A stretch of DNA of 64,000 bases from Misgurnus anguillicaudatus (Eukaryota > Chordata > Actinopteri > Cypriniformes > Cobitidae). This document shows positions 53,201 through 58,900 of the stretch, piece by piece. The stretch covers positions 30,756,001-30,820,000 of the forward strand of contig NC_073348.2 of NCBI RefSeq assembly GCF_027580225.2. The letters run 5' to 3'. Position 1 is the first letter of the stretch. Each line of letters starts with the position of its first letter. Position numbers and translations under genes: made by a program. The notes beneath the pieces are model-generated. The model searched no databases, had not been told where the DNA came from, and worked only from the letters and a program-made list of their open reading frames with translations.

Positions 53201-56200
53201 GCAGGGCAGCCAAACCGGCAGGAATCCTACTGTACCAGACGTGCAGATAGTGGGATTTTTTCGTCTGGCTCTGTAAGTGCTACGGCGCAGCAGTGCCCCA
53301 TGGCTGCCCGCAGCTTCTTTCCACTACGGGATTCTTGCAGCTCTCACATGCACACAGATAAACCGCAGACCCCACTTAAAACTATCCAAAGTCCTTGACA
53401 GGCTTATCCCAATGGGTGTAACTGCTTGCAGAGTTATGAAGTGTACAGGAATATGGGTGTGTTTACAAGCAATTTCTTGAACATTTTCTTAAACAACAGG
53501 GAGCAGTACTGTGAATTGAAATGTTGTGAAAGGCGAGCTACCAAATCTTCTCTCCGGGGGAGAGAGAAGGATTACTGTGTGATACCTTGCTGTTGGATTA
53601 GGAAATGCAACTAATGCATGTTTCAAAAGCTTAGCCTACTATGTAAATACCAACAGATTATGTAGAAAATTGACATATTTAGTCTCCATTTCCTAATCTT
53701 AAATCTTTATATGTTAACATCTAGTAGATAACAAAGCAGGTGTGAACAGCCCTCTCTTGCTGAAAGTTTACCTTGGAGCTAAGGCTGGGCAATATTGGCC
53801 AAATAGATGCATATCTCAAATCAAATCCTCATGTGAGATGTCACAATCACCTTTATTAAAGGATTAGTCAATTTTCTTAAAAGGAAAATCCAGATAATTT
53901 ACTCACCACCATGTCATCCAAAATGTTGATGTCTTTCTTTGTTCAGTCGAGAAGAAATTATGTTTTTTGAGGAAAACATTCTAGGATTTTTCTCATTTTA
54001 ATGGACTTTAATGGACACCAACACTTAACTCAACACATAACAGTTTTTTTCAACAGTTTCAAAGGACTATAAACAATCCCAAATGAGGCATAAGGGTCTT
54101 ATCTAGCAAAACGATTGTCATTTTTGACAATAAAAATGACAAATATAAACTTTTAAAGCACAACTTCTCGTCATGTAGATCCGGTCATGATGCGCCAGCT
54201 GACCCCACGCAATATGTCATGACGTCAAGAGGTCACAGAGGACGAACGTGAAACTCCGCCCCAGTGTTTACAAGTGTCTTGAAAGAGGACCGTTCCTACG
54301 TTGTTGTATGTCAACTGATACTAATTAATGTCTTTGTGGCAGTTTATTGTTTAAAAAAGGTCCGCAAATGTGCGTTTTATATATGTAACACGTGACCTCC
54401 CTACGTCACTACGCATTTACGTTAGGTCGCGCTGGACCGGATCTAGACGAAAAGTTGTGGTTTAAAAGTACATATTTGTTATTTTTATTGTCAAAAATGA
54501 CAATCGTTTTGCTAGATAAGACCCTTGTGCCTCCTTTGGGATTGTTTATAGTCCTTTGAAACTCAGTTGAAAAAAACTATTAAGTGTTGAGTTAAGTATT
54601 AAATGTTGGGCTCTATTAAAGTCCATTAAAATTAGAAAAATCCTGCAATGTTTTTCTCAAAAAACATAATTTCTTCTGGACTGAACAAAGAAAGACATCA
54701 ACATTTTGGATGGCATGGTGGTGAGTAGATTGTCTGGATTTTCTTTTAAGAAAATGGACTAATCCTTTAACAGTGTATGATAAAAAAATCAAACACAGGG
54801 TTTTCCTCACTGTTTGAAAATATACAGCTGACTGGAAACTTACATTTGACCTCATTGTACATATCTGGTAGAGCTTCTGTTGCAAAGAATGAGGGTCATT
54901 TCAGACCATACCATAATAGACTGTATTGTAAAATATATATAAATATATATTACCAAAACTCGGTATAGCAGCCAGCTCTACTTGGAGCTAGACTCGAACC
55001 CAAATGACCAGCATTAGCCCCACAGTTGTTTGTTCCAAAGGGCTAATCCCTAAGACACCAGCGCTCTATATATAATCAATTTAATTGAATATTGTAACAT
55101 TATGTGTATAGTTGTAAACTAAACCATGTACTAATTAACGGGCTAACATTAGTTGCTGAATGGGAGCTAAACCTGCTACTATTGAGAGTGACAAAATCAA
55201 CAGCCAGAACGATGGCAATCCACCAGGGGACCAATTTCCAAGGCAAACCTTCAGTGTATTACTCATAACAAAAACACTGCTTAATACTATCGAGTTATTG
55301 GTATGGGACCGGAAAATAATCACAAAACCAGAGCTGCAGTGCATGTAAATATCACAGCGGTGAGATATTTTTTGGTTAAAGAGGGACAGCTTCATTTCTG
55401 GACAGCAAAGCTAAATATCAAGCCGCAGTCAGGATTTGCATTATTATTATTATATGGTAATTTAAATAATGACCAGACAGTGTGCCAAGTATCGGTTATG
55501 TAAAAATTTATTATATATGTCCTTACAATATTGCTCATTTAACCCAACAATCATGAATTTTGTGTGCTTAGACACTTTTGTGCCCAAGAGACTTGAATTT
55601 GGTAATATCTACCTCCTGCCACTCTTAGTACTCCTATTGTGCCAGTGTGCCCACTGCCAACCTGAACAAGATATAGGTTGGCAGTGGGCACACTGTATAA
55701 GTTTTGGCAGCAATTTAAGCAAACATAAAATTTTTACTACATTTTGAGATTTGAAGACATGATATCAACTACTAGGAAGTTAATAAAGCTATGAATGTAA
55801 CAAAGTATAATTCATACACTATCAAACAAACCACGTCACATTAACAGAGTCAGCGAGTTTAGTTTGGTCCAATGCAACCGATTCTTTGTGTGGTGTTTCC
55901 TATTTCGTACACAGCTTTGAGGGTCATCCCAGCCACTGGAACTAATGCGTAGGGCTATTAAACTGTCTTCAGCTGTGGACAGAGACACAGGGTCGACAGA
56001 TTGATGCCAATGCTTTGTGTTGTGTCCTTTTTTACCCCCACACAGCCAAGCCAGCCGGAGTCGACGTCTTTAGAGTTTAATTCAAACTTCCTGTCAGTGT
56101 TAGACTTGCAAACTAGAGCCGTATGTGCTTCCTTACTTGACCAATTAAAATCATGCAGTTCCATCCACAAGAGGAGGTGATATAATACTGCTATTTTAAG

Positions 56201-58372
56201 ACACGGGTAAAGCTCTTGCATTGTAATATATGGAGTGCATCTAATTAAAGGTGTCAAGTATTTTAAAAGCTTTAATAGGGATTTCTGAACATTTACGGTG
56301 AAGCTAATATGAATTCTTTGACAAGATATCTGCGAGAACAACAAGAAAGAGAGAGAGTGAAAGAACAGCCAAGCTGTTTTGTCTCCCGGCAGGCATGGAT
56401 CCAGTAAAGAGCGTGAATACGCTGGGACAGAAATCAAACTTAGACATCAGACGTGCTCAGTAGGAATGCGCTGTTTATCTCCCTCTTTATTGACAACCTC
56501 TCGACAGCACAATGTTTACACAGAAGAGACAGGGAGTTTGTGCGAATGCGTGTAAGGAAAAGGCAGACTTCTCTGTGTCACACCTCTCACACAAACGCAC
56601 ACAAACATTCCTCGCGTCTGATCTGAGGAGCAACGACAGCCTCGGAGACGCGAGACATCAAAATAAGCTGTCACGCAAAGAGGAAAACAATAAATGACAC
56701 GCTTTACGCAAAAAGTCTCGGGGCTTTTGAAACACTGTCAATCGAAAACGCATACAGTGTAGGACATATAAGCGGCTATTAAAATCTTTGTGTTCGCATT
56801 GGATGTGATGTATCCATTAAAAACAAGAGGGACGTTTGTGGATGGAGTTATTCTGTCATTTCCGTTGAGGTTCATTCGGTTTAAAGGGTGTCATTACTGA
56901 GTCAGAAACGTGATCTAAAGCCTCCTGTCATTAAATGAATGTTTGGGGACAATCCAGAGAAAACCAACAGCTGTTTAGAATGACTTCAAAAGGAACTGAG
57001 TCAACACATGTCCTACTCAAGCTGCAAATACACAAACACAACAAATAATACACAACCAAACTTAATCACGGACAAGATCAGATATCTTCAAATGACAGCG
57101 TTGAGGGCTTTGGATGTAATTCAATGCCTATTCTTTCAAACTCCTTATCAGGTGTGAGAAGGTGAAAGGAGATAGCCGGTGGGCCGCGAGCACATACCTG
57201 CGCTAGACTACCTGTTTTCCAGAAGAGGTGCGGGAAAAGTATGCAGACCATTCTGATTGGCTAAAACTAGCTTTATGCTATATCCACAGGATTAAAAACC
57301 CTCACTTTGAGTATTTTTGGACTTTGACCACATCTGCCCATAAAAAAAGCAGATACGGTATTGACGACACAAATGAGACTGGTGGCAACTATAGATCTGG
57401 TCAAATAAAAACCTAGTCTGTCATTTTATGCCTCGTCTGGGGGCGTGCTGCCCTTGATTCAGTGGCCGATTTTGTCATCTGTTATATTGGGGAACAGATC
57501 TCAGAGGCAATGTTTATTGGCTCATAAAAATGAGCTTTTGCTGGGCAGCACAGCCAGCACTGATCTGAGCGTGATAAAATCCCAGCTATGCCAGTTTGTA
57601 GCTACAAAGCCAATAGTGTGTTTGGTTTAATGCAAATTCATGCATTTATGTGAACAGGCGTTTAAGAAGTTAACATTGTTTATAAATGATAAACTAATGA
57701 AATTAATCATGGTTTTATTACATTAAAAGTATAATAAACATGCATTTTGGTGAATATTACCATAAATAATACGAATATCATGGTTAAACTATGGCTCATG
57801 TAGTGGGACAATAGTAAGTTTGAGGTTATTATGGGTTTACTACAGATAACATTGTTATTAAGCAATGGTTACTGTAGTAAAGCCATGGGTCATTTTTGTT
57901 CGGGTGTCTTTAAAATAATTAATTTGGTTTTATGGCTTGTTCACCTTCAGTAAGTACACTTACTCAACTAAGTTTTAGGGATAGGTCAATGAATCCCCTT
58001 ACAACTGAGTATTTGAGATATGTACAATAAAAACACATGAAAGCCTAACAACTGATAGGGGCTGACTTTACCTTTAAGCGTTCATGAATATCACTTAAAT
58101 CAATATGAATTGAATATTTAACTCGAACACAACTCAAATGCAAATGCACGACCTGCTAGTGTGCAAGTGTCCTGTTATGCTAGCTTATTATGCGCGCAAT
58201 AACAATAGCATCATCCATAACCAATTACGAGACGGTATTCAAGTTATAAAACATTTCGAATCTATTTCACCTTACATTATAATCGGTAGTATTGTACTGT
58301 CATCTTACCTTGAGACAAACAGATGAGCGTGAACGCAATGATGAGAGCATCTAAAGTCCTGCCAAACTCCAT
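590..58372 (-). CDS. robo3: Roundabout receptor 3 (robo3), 5' part of gene, nine exons
   Basis: This is the gene-level entry. Exons in transcript order are 58309-58372, 40440-40766, 20022-20179, 18436-18556, 18208-18346, 17825-17952, 6402-6526, 2408-2579 and 590-795. Together they give 1,440 nt, exactly 480 codons with no stop. The product is a single-pass neuronal axon-guidance receptor of the Ig superfamily that binds Slit proteins and controls midline crossing. Seen here: signal peptide (1-21), Ig1 (~32-131), Ig2 (~132-223), Ig3 (~224-312), Ig4 (~314-410), Ig5 start (~413-480). Each complete Ig has its cysteine pair (53/111, 155/204, 247/294, 336/392). All introns are GT-AG and intron phases follow the Robo family. 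Robo3 is preferred over Robo1/2 because of Ig3 ([22 protein letters not shown]), Ig4 (VLMFPSQ) and Ig5 (GNPLPSIQW). The 3' half lies outside the window. The paralogue call rests on remembered family features, not an alignment. Confidence 0.93.
796..2407 (-). other. robo3 intron 8
   Basis: A 1,612-bp intron bounded by GTAAGT and CCCCAG. It is AT-rich with a short (TG)n plus A-run at about 2355-2390. No recognised transposon or additional exon. Confidence 0.6.
2408..2579 (-). CDS. robo3: robo3 exon 8: Ig4 domain, second half
   Basis: The acceptor is ggtttgtacag|GTCTTA and the donor is AGCA|GTAAGT. The exon is 172 nt, residues 355-411 plus one base (phase 1). It encodes [38 protein letters not shown] with Cys392, and [18 protein letters not shown]. 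SVAGSILxKALLE is the Robo Ig4 G-strand. The acceptor has a short pyrimidine tract, but the frame and homology leave no doubt. Confidence 0.95.
2769..3222. mobile_element. non-autonomous TIR transposon, copy A
   Basis: The left end gctgcgttcacaccagcc and the right end ggctggtgt are inverted. The interior is GC- and CpG-rich, unlike the surrounding intron. A second copy in opposite orientation is at 36772-37182 and shares most of the interior, for example cctcccatgacgcgaatttc. No coding capacity. Confidence 0.8.
4148..4866. mobile_element. foldback transposon with ~165-bp inverted arms
   Basis: It starts ttaaagggatagttcac and ends with the inverse tgaactatccctttaa. The two arms (4148-4314 and 4702-4866) are inverted copies over about 165 bp, including aagtctagggtcacttactg. 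The ~390-bp centre is unique and non-coding. The end sequence is the one abundant in cyprinid genomes. Confidence 0.85.
5205..5932. mobile_element. foldback transposon related to 4148-4866
   Basis: The ends ttaaagggacagttcac and ttatccatttaa are diverged versions of the same inverted termini, with the internal block tttactcaacctc / gggtgagtaaata. Arms are shorter and more diverged than at 4148-4866. No coding capacity. Confidence 0.7.
5952..6092. mobile_element. short fragment of the same foldback family
   Basis: Only 140 bp: the ttaaagggagagttt end, then directly the gctgagtaaatgatgacaac right-arm block and an end of actaatatttaa. This appears to be an internally deleted copy. Confidence 0.6.
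6402..6526 (-). CDS. robo3: robo3 exon 7: Ig4 domain, first half
   Basis: The acceptor is ctctttttcag|TTCCTC and the donor is CAG|GTAAGA. The exon is 125 nt, its first two bases complete Val313, and it ends in phase 0 after Gln354. It encodes [20 protein letters not shown], Cys336 in [15 protein letters not shown], and QKEGSQ. The Robo signature is VRPRDQ...GRTVTF...FWQKEGSQ. The residue after Cys336 is Gly, where I would expect an acidic residue in relatives, so it may be a lineage change. Confidence 0.95.
7528..8236. mobile_element. CAGGGTTCCC-ended transposon, copy 1
   Basis: It starts cagggttcccaaaccttag and ends tgtgggaaccctg, inverted. In the middle is a second inverted structure (acagttccctttcgagggaa ... 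cagggaacaacagttac) that occurs in all three copies in this window. The flanks show no clear duplication, so this may be the oldest copy. Confidence 0.82.
9406..10655. mobile_element. foldback transposon with a second element nested in its right arm
   Basis: The ends ttaaagggatagttt and aaatatccctttaa are inverted. Matching arms include caaatgaagatattttg at left and caaaatatcttcatttgtgt at right. The right arm is interrupted at about 10163-10603 by a half copy of the family found complete at 30921-31554, after which the arm resumes with gggtgagtaaatgatgac. Confidence 0.78.
10163..10603. mobile_element. half copy of the GGACACTCCAC-family element, nested
   Basis: It shares aatatcattgcgcctgctgc, tcagattcaatggattatgc and the end gtggagtgtcccttta with 30921-31554 and 47404-47788. 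It has only one terminal arm, so it is truncated or was formed from half the palindrome. Confidence 0.75.
12792..13760. mobile_element. TIR transposon with AAGAGTTTGGTTCC ends
   Basis: The left end aagagtttggttccaaaacg and the right end cgttttggaaccaaactctt are exact inverses over 20 bp. The 969-bp element has no coding capacity. A partial relative begins at 44113. Confidence 0.85.
15508..15519 (-). CDS. robo3: probable robo3 microexon (12 nt) in the Ig3-Ig4 linker
   Basis: On the minus strand the bases CGGGTCCATCTT lie between an AG acceptor (cctccattatag) and the donor GTAAGTA. A pyrimidine-rich tract of about 35 nt precedes the acceptor (15541-15570 reads as T/C runs interrupted by a few A). 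Twelve nt preserve the frame. Inserted between exons 6 and 7 (both phase-1 boundaries), it changes VH-V-PPQ to VH-AGPSF-PPQ, a net gain of four residues. YCAY motifs sit both upstream (15525-28, 15531-34, 15534-37) and downstream (15487-90, 15492-95, 15497-500), and two overlapping TGCATG copies lie at 15471-15480. Mammalian Robo1 and Robo2 have an alternatively spliced microexon of 9 or 12 nt at the same junction. No transcript evidence is available here. Confidence 0.72.
15975..16730. repeat. local duplication flanking pentanucleotide satellites
   Basis: Two diverged copies of a ~230-bp block lie in direct orientation. The first is about 15977-16215 and the second about 16428-16695. They share gtgtcgagccgctt, accaccttggttgtgcatta, ggcccgttgtcaat, agcacaactattcatatcta and atcggtatcggcacagatat. 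Between them are (ATGTA)n at about 16216-16300 and (TTTAA)n at about 16300-16418. A (TATAG)n run follows the second copy. A related sequence is at 46985-47275. Confidence 0.8.
16806..17280. repeat. diverged TIR-element-like region
   Basis: It starts tagggctgggcaaaaaataa, an end type seen in hAT-like fish elements, and continues with repeated tcgat/atcga motifs to about 17200. The right boundary and target duplication are not clear. Confidence 0.4.
17825..17952 (-). CDS. robo3: robo3 exon 6: Ig3 domain, second half
   Basis: The acceptor is tttcatctcag|GTTTGAG and the donor is CACG|GTGAGT. The exon is 128 nt, residues 270 (last base) to 312, plus one base. It encodes [20 protein letters not shown], Cys294 in GTYTC, and then [18 protein letters not shown]. 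It ends Ig3, and the phase-1 exit leads into the Ig3-Ig4 linker. In the constitutive splice the leftover G joins TT of exon 7 to give Val313. A 12-nt microexon candidate lies in the intron that follows. Confidence 0.95.
18208..18346 (-). CDS. robo3: robo3 exon 5: Ig3 domain, first half
   Basis: The acceptor is ctctctcccgcag|AGCGGC. The exon is 139 nt and the split codon G|AG makes Glu224. It encodes [18 protein letters not shown], Cys247 in [17 protein letters not shown], and [20 protein letters not shown] is the sequence that most strongly favours Robo3 over Robo1/2. The exon exits in phase 2 and AG|G makes Arg270. The donor AAG|GTCGGA is weak: it keeps +1, +2 and +5 but lacks A at +3 and +4. 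Despite this, the frame joins exactly to exon 6. Confidence 0.94.
18436..18556 (-). CDS. robo3: robo3 exon 4: Ig2 domain, second half
   Basis: The acceptor is gtgcttcacag|ATACGA and the donor is TTTG|GTGGGT. The exon is 121 nt, phase 0 at entry and phase 1 at exit, residues 184-223 plus one base. It encodes [19 protein letters not shown] with Cys204, followed by [20 protein letters not shown]. The segment closes Ig2, and Cys204 pairs with Cys155 of exon 3. Only 89 bp of intron separate it from exon 5. Confidence 0.96.
18557..20021 (-). other. robo3 intron 3
   Basis: A 1,465-bp intron, nearly half of it occupied by the transposon copy 18934-19605. The rest shows nothing recognisable. Confidence 0.6.
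18934..19605. mobile_element. CAGGGTTCCC-ended transposon, copy 2
   Basis: Same ends as 7528-8236, flanked by a 6-bp direct duplication tatata. The right part of the inner segment (the cagggaacaac half) is deleted here. Confidence 0.82.
20022..20179 (-). CDS. robo3: robo3 exon 3: Ig2 domain, first half
   Basis: The acceptor is ttatttcctcag|TTCTCC and the donor is ACA|GTGAGT. The exon is 158 nt, begins with two bases completing Ile131, and ends in phase 0 after Thr183. It encodes the strongly conserved [20 protein letters not shown], Cys155 in [17 protein letters not shown], and the DKDERIT strand. The RGHPEP motif and the DERIT|IRGGKL junction are at the position known for vertebrate Robo genes. 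Ig2 contributes to Slit binding and receptor packing together with Ig1. Confidence 0.96.
21526..22234. mobile_element. CAGGGTTCCC-ended transposon, copy 3
   Basis: It starts cagggttcccacacc and ends gtgggaaccctg, flanked by a 6-bp direct duplication gaatca (21520-21525 and 22235-22240). The inner segment is intact (about 21664-21925). Confidence 0.85.
24098..24873. mobile_element. hAT-type transposon with exact 8-bp target duplication
   Basis: It begins tagggctgaacgat and ends with the inverse, tcgtgcaaccctA, flanked by the 8-bp direct duplication gtttacgc (24090-24097 and 24874-24881). The 776-bp element contains the start of a transposase-like ORF with a BED-finger fragment (24366-24518). 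Eight-bp duplications and TAGGG ends are hallmarks of the hAT superfamily. Confidence 0.88.
24366..24518 (+). pseudogene. hAT transposase N-terminus, BED zinc-finger remnant
   Basis: Fifty codons from ATG to TGA. An acidic leader ([20 protein letters not shown]) is followed by [19 protein letters not shown], which resembles the start of a BED finger (aromatic W-x-x-F, acidic pair, then the first Cys). The second Cys and the His residues are missing because the frame ends at TGA, and no RNase-H-like catalytic core follows. It cannot encode a working transposase. The element must have moved using an enzyme supplied elsewhere. Confidence 0.65.
28200..28260 (-). mobile_element. SINE fragment
   Basis: ctggaaccaaacccatgacc is an inverse B-box-like string followed by tgtgttgttggtaac as in the other reverse SINE copy. 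Only a short remnant. Confidence 0.35.
30790..30910 (+). mobile_element. tRNA-derived SINE, diverged
   Basis: A B-box relic (ttggttcaatcct) is followed by the tail gctttggataaaaaaaatgtctgccaaatg. The A box is not recognisable, so the copy is 5'-truncated or decayed. Confidence 0.65.
30921..31554. mobile_element. foldback transposon with ~300-bp inverted arms, complete copy
   Basis: It begins gagggacactccac and ends gtgtagtgtcccttta. The arms mirror each other: ctaatcagattcaatgg at right against attgaatctgattag at left, and ctcccctagagttaaac against gtttaactctaggggag. The centre is close to gactattttcaagcgctgc. Confidence 0.85.
34375..35211. mobile_element. foldback transposon, TTAAAGGATTAGTC family, copy 1
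   Basis: The ends ttaaaggattagtcaatttt and gtggactaatcctttaa are inverted. Arms continue inward with ccaccaccatgtcattcaaa against ggatgacatggtggtgag, and ttttaatggactttaatgga against its inverse, over roughly 250 bp or more. Non-coding. Confidence 0.85.
36772..37182. mobile_element. non-autonomous TIR transposon, copy B (inverted relative to copy A)
   Basis: It begins gggttcacaccagccgc and ends cgcggctggtctgagcgc. Read on the minus strand it aligns by eye with 2769-3222 over its length, with substitutions and small gaps that indicate an older insertion. Confidence 0.8.
38425..38566 (+). mobile_element. tRNA-derived SINE
   Basis: A polymerase III A box (tggtagagca, about 38437-38446) and a B box (gggttcgaaccc, about 38474-38485) are correctly spaced. 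The tail is gctttggataacagcgtctgccaaatgca, the shared 3' tail of the copies near 30860, 41060 and 62150. Length about 140 bp. Confidence 0.8.
40440..40766 (-). CDS. robo3: robo3 exon 2: Ig1 domain
   Basis: The acceptor is tctctttcag|GTTCTC and the donor is GCAA|GTAAGT. The exon is 327 nt and phase 1 at both ends, so the whole Ig1 domain is one symmetric exon. It encodes residues 22 (part) to 131 (part). Landmarks are [10 protein letters not shown] at the strand-A start, Cys53 in [10 protein letters not shown], Trp65 in [12 protein letters not shown], the Robo hallmark [17 protein letters not shown], and Cys111 in [16 protein letters not shown]. There is an N-glycosylation site at Asn124 (NAS). 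Ig1 is the principal Slit-binding domain of the family. Residues Asn52, Lys54, Leu94 and Arg95 are of the Robo1/2 type. The apparent upstream ATG at 40791 is only read-through of the intron. Confidence 0.96.
41088..42178. mobile_element. hAT-type element inserted into a SINE, with a nested repeat
   Basis: It starts tagaggtgtaaattgg and ends with the inverse ttttacacccctA, flanked by the 8-bp direct duplication actacaag (41080-41087 and 42179-42186). The host sequence on both sides belongs to one reverse-oriented SINE. A second inverted-repeat element occupies about 41176-41668. No transposase ORF remains. Confidence 0.83.
41176..41668. mobile_element. inverted-repeat element nested in the 41088-42178 hAT copy
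   Basis: The left end catgatctcacaaagttctg and the right end cacggaaattcgtgagatca are inverse. Inner arms match too: ttatccgtgtcattgtcacg against cgtaacaatgacacggataa. A fragment with similar interior (tgtcacgtattggttactca) is at about 43785-43920. Confidence 0.75.
43785..43920. repeat. fragment related to the nested element at 41176-41668
   Basis: cactgtcacgtattggttac followed by a T-rich stretch and accattgtcgc parallels the interior of 41176-41668. No terminal inverted repeats remain. Confidence 0.5.
44113..44320. mobile_element. partial copy of the AAGAGTTTGGTTCC element
   Basis: gagtttggttccaaaacgca, then ataaacgcc and agttaccggcaaaatc, matches the right end of 12792-13760 read in reverse. 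No second terminus is visible nearby. The far boundary is approximate. Confidence 0.55.
44322..44378 (+). repeat. three tandem copies of a 19-bp unit
   Basis: The unit ttgcgggaacttgccaaaa starts at 44322, 44341 and 44360. The first two copies are identical and the third has one change (tgcaaaaa). Confidence 0.9.
46985..47275. repeat. dispersed repeat related to 16428-16550
   Basis: taccacggggctattgaacg, accaccttgtaatgtggatt and acggcccgtcatcaattatt parallel the block at 16428-16550. An (AT)n run follows at about 47270-47292. Confidence 0.65.
47404..47788. mobile_element. half copy of the GGACACTCCAC-family element
   Basis: It shares gaatgagagtatagttccta and gtttaactctaggggagctg with the copies at 10163-10603 and 30921-31554 and ends gagtgtccctttaa. 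Only one arm is present. Confidence 0.78.
50412..50839. mobile_element. TTAAAGGGG-ended TIR transposon, copy 1
   Basis: It begins ttaaaggggatatatcatga and ends gaactgtccccttaa. The interior (aaatctgactttttccatat, gctcatttgcatttaaaagg, ggcaattttaacatgctt) is the reverse complement of the copy at 61442-61971. Confidence 0.82.
51783..52125. mobile_element. 343-bp hAT-type MITE with exact 8-bp target duplication
   Basis: It starts tagggttgcataacgattaa and ends with the inverse ttaatcgttacgcaacccta, flanked by ctaggtac on both sides (51775-51782 and 52126-52133). The interior is AT-rich and largely self-complementary (catgcatgtatata / tacatgcatgtgtg). Non-coding. Confidence 0.9.
52128..52330. repeat. 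possible palindromic repeat abutting the MITE
   Basis: ggtacgtttacatgcaacc at left is partly mirrored by gaatgtaaacgcatgaatc near 52310, with homopurine and TCGAT-rich sequence between. Boundaries are uncertain. Confidence 0.4.
53856..54770. mobile_element. foldback transposon, TTAAAGGATTAGTC family, copy 2
   Basis: Same ends and arms as 34375-35211. Here the palindrome extends almost to the centre: cttatctagcaaaacgattg at left mirrors caatcgttttgctagataag at right. The arms are therefore near-complete inverted copies. Confidence 0.87.
54963..55070 (-). mobile_element. possible tRNA-like SINE relic
   Basis: Read on the minus strand, cttagggattagccc resembles an A box and gggttcgagtctagctc a B box, about 60 nt apart. 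No tail of the other SINE family follows, so this would be a different family or a tRNA relic. Confidence 0.4.
55643..55695. repeat. perfect inverted repeat, 21-bp stem, 11-nt loop
   Basis: 55643-55663 (cagtgtgcccactgccaacc plus t) is exactly complementary to 55675-55695, with gaacaagatat between. Pairing stops at both ends, so the palindrome is isolated and is not the terminus of a visible transposon. Confidence 0.95.
58309..58372 (-). CDS. robo3: robo3 exon 1: start codon and signal peptide
   Basis: The ATG is at 58372-58370 in a good initiation context (G at -3, G at +4). It opens [10 protein letters not shown], followed by a hydrophobic stretch IIAFTLICL and SQ, a typical short signal peptide. 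The exon has 21 codons plus one base (phase 1) and ends at the donor CAAG|GTAAGA. The leftover G joins GT from exon 2 to make Gly22, after which the mature protein begins SRPRLED, matching the start of mature vertebrate Robo receptors. The sequence just 5' of the ATG (T-rich run, then aaag|gtg) could also be read as a 3' splice site, so an upstream non-coding 5'UTR exon is possible. Confidence 0.85.
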
Positions 58373-58900
58373 CACCTTTAAAAAAAATAAAGTCCCGTAA
58401 CACTTTATTCGCCTTTATCCGGAGTGTCCCTGAAATCACCCGAAAAGCGCTACAATCCGGCAGATGCGAGAAGAGCACACAGTCACATTGAATAACTTCA
58501 ATAAACTAAACTAAAAGCACAAAAACTGTTTCCTGAACAGGTACATATATAAGCGCATCAGTTATATTCCATGTTCTCGTGCGTTTCCGGTGTGCACGCG
58601 CTTCGTGTTGTGCTCCAGCAGCGATCGTATCGATAAAGAGTCAATGTAACGGACAGATCTGACGCTTGTTACAGTCCGTCCCAGACGCTCTCACATCTTA
58701 AATTAATTTCGCGGGTAAAACGCATCTCTTCTCTCTTTTCCTCTGAATAGAAAAATATCCTCTTTTTTAGATAGAGAGAGAAGATTCAGTTCACGCGCAC
58801 GGTTTCCATCTCTCCCGCTGCCTCCCGCTCTTCACTTGGCTGTGAATGAACGGATTTACTACTGGTGTCTACGGGCGGCTGTCTCGTGGCTCTAGCCCAC
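58373..58900 (-). promoter_or_regulatory. robo3 5'UTR and candidate promoter zone
   Basis: This is the sequence immediately 5' of the start codon. It is richer in CpG than the introns, especially 58560-58700 and 58790-58870 (cacgcgcttcg, agcgatcgtatcga, cacgcgcacgg). A TATA-like string on the minus strand (gcttatatatg, about 58544-58554) lies roughly 175 nt before the ATG and could set the start of a short 5'UTR. The transcription start is not fixed by sequence alone, and a spliced 5'UTR exon is possible because the T-rich run before the ATG ends in aaag. Confidence 0.4.

Larger units (their letters stand above)
40767..58308 (-). other. robo3 intron 1
   Basis: A 17.5-kb intron between the signal-peptide exon and the Ig1 exon. 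It holds the nested hAT/SINE complex (41030-42275), repeat fragments at 43785-44400, 46985-47275 and 47404-47788, transposons at 50412-50839, 51783-52125 and 53856-54770, and the hairpin at 55643-55695. I looked for an alternative first exon (hydrophobic leader with a phase-1 donor) and could not identify one. 44700-46980, 47800-50400 and 55800-58300 hold nothing I recognise. Confidence 0.6.

Noticed and set aside
55643..55695. Calling the hairpin a microRNA gene
   Set aside because: Animal microRNA precursors are longer and imperfect, and no expression evidence exists; kept as an inverted repeat only.
55958..56437. 159-codon open frame on the minus strand in intron 1
   Set aside because: No family resemblance and low-complexity composition without conserved motifs; considered a chance ORF.
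590..58372. Assigning the gene to robo2 or robo1
   Set aside because: Ig1 and Ig2 are close to all paralogues, but Ig3 ([20 protein letters not shown]) and Ig5 ([17 protein letters not shown]) fit Robo3 better. A full alignment would settle it.
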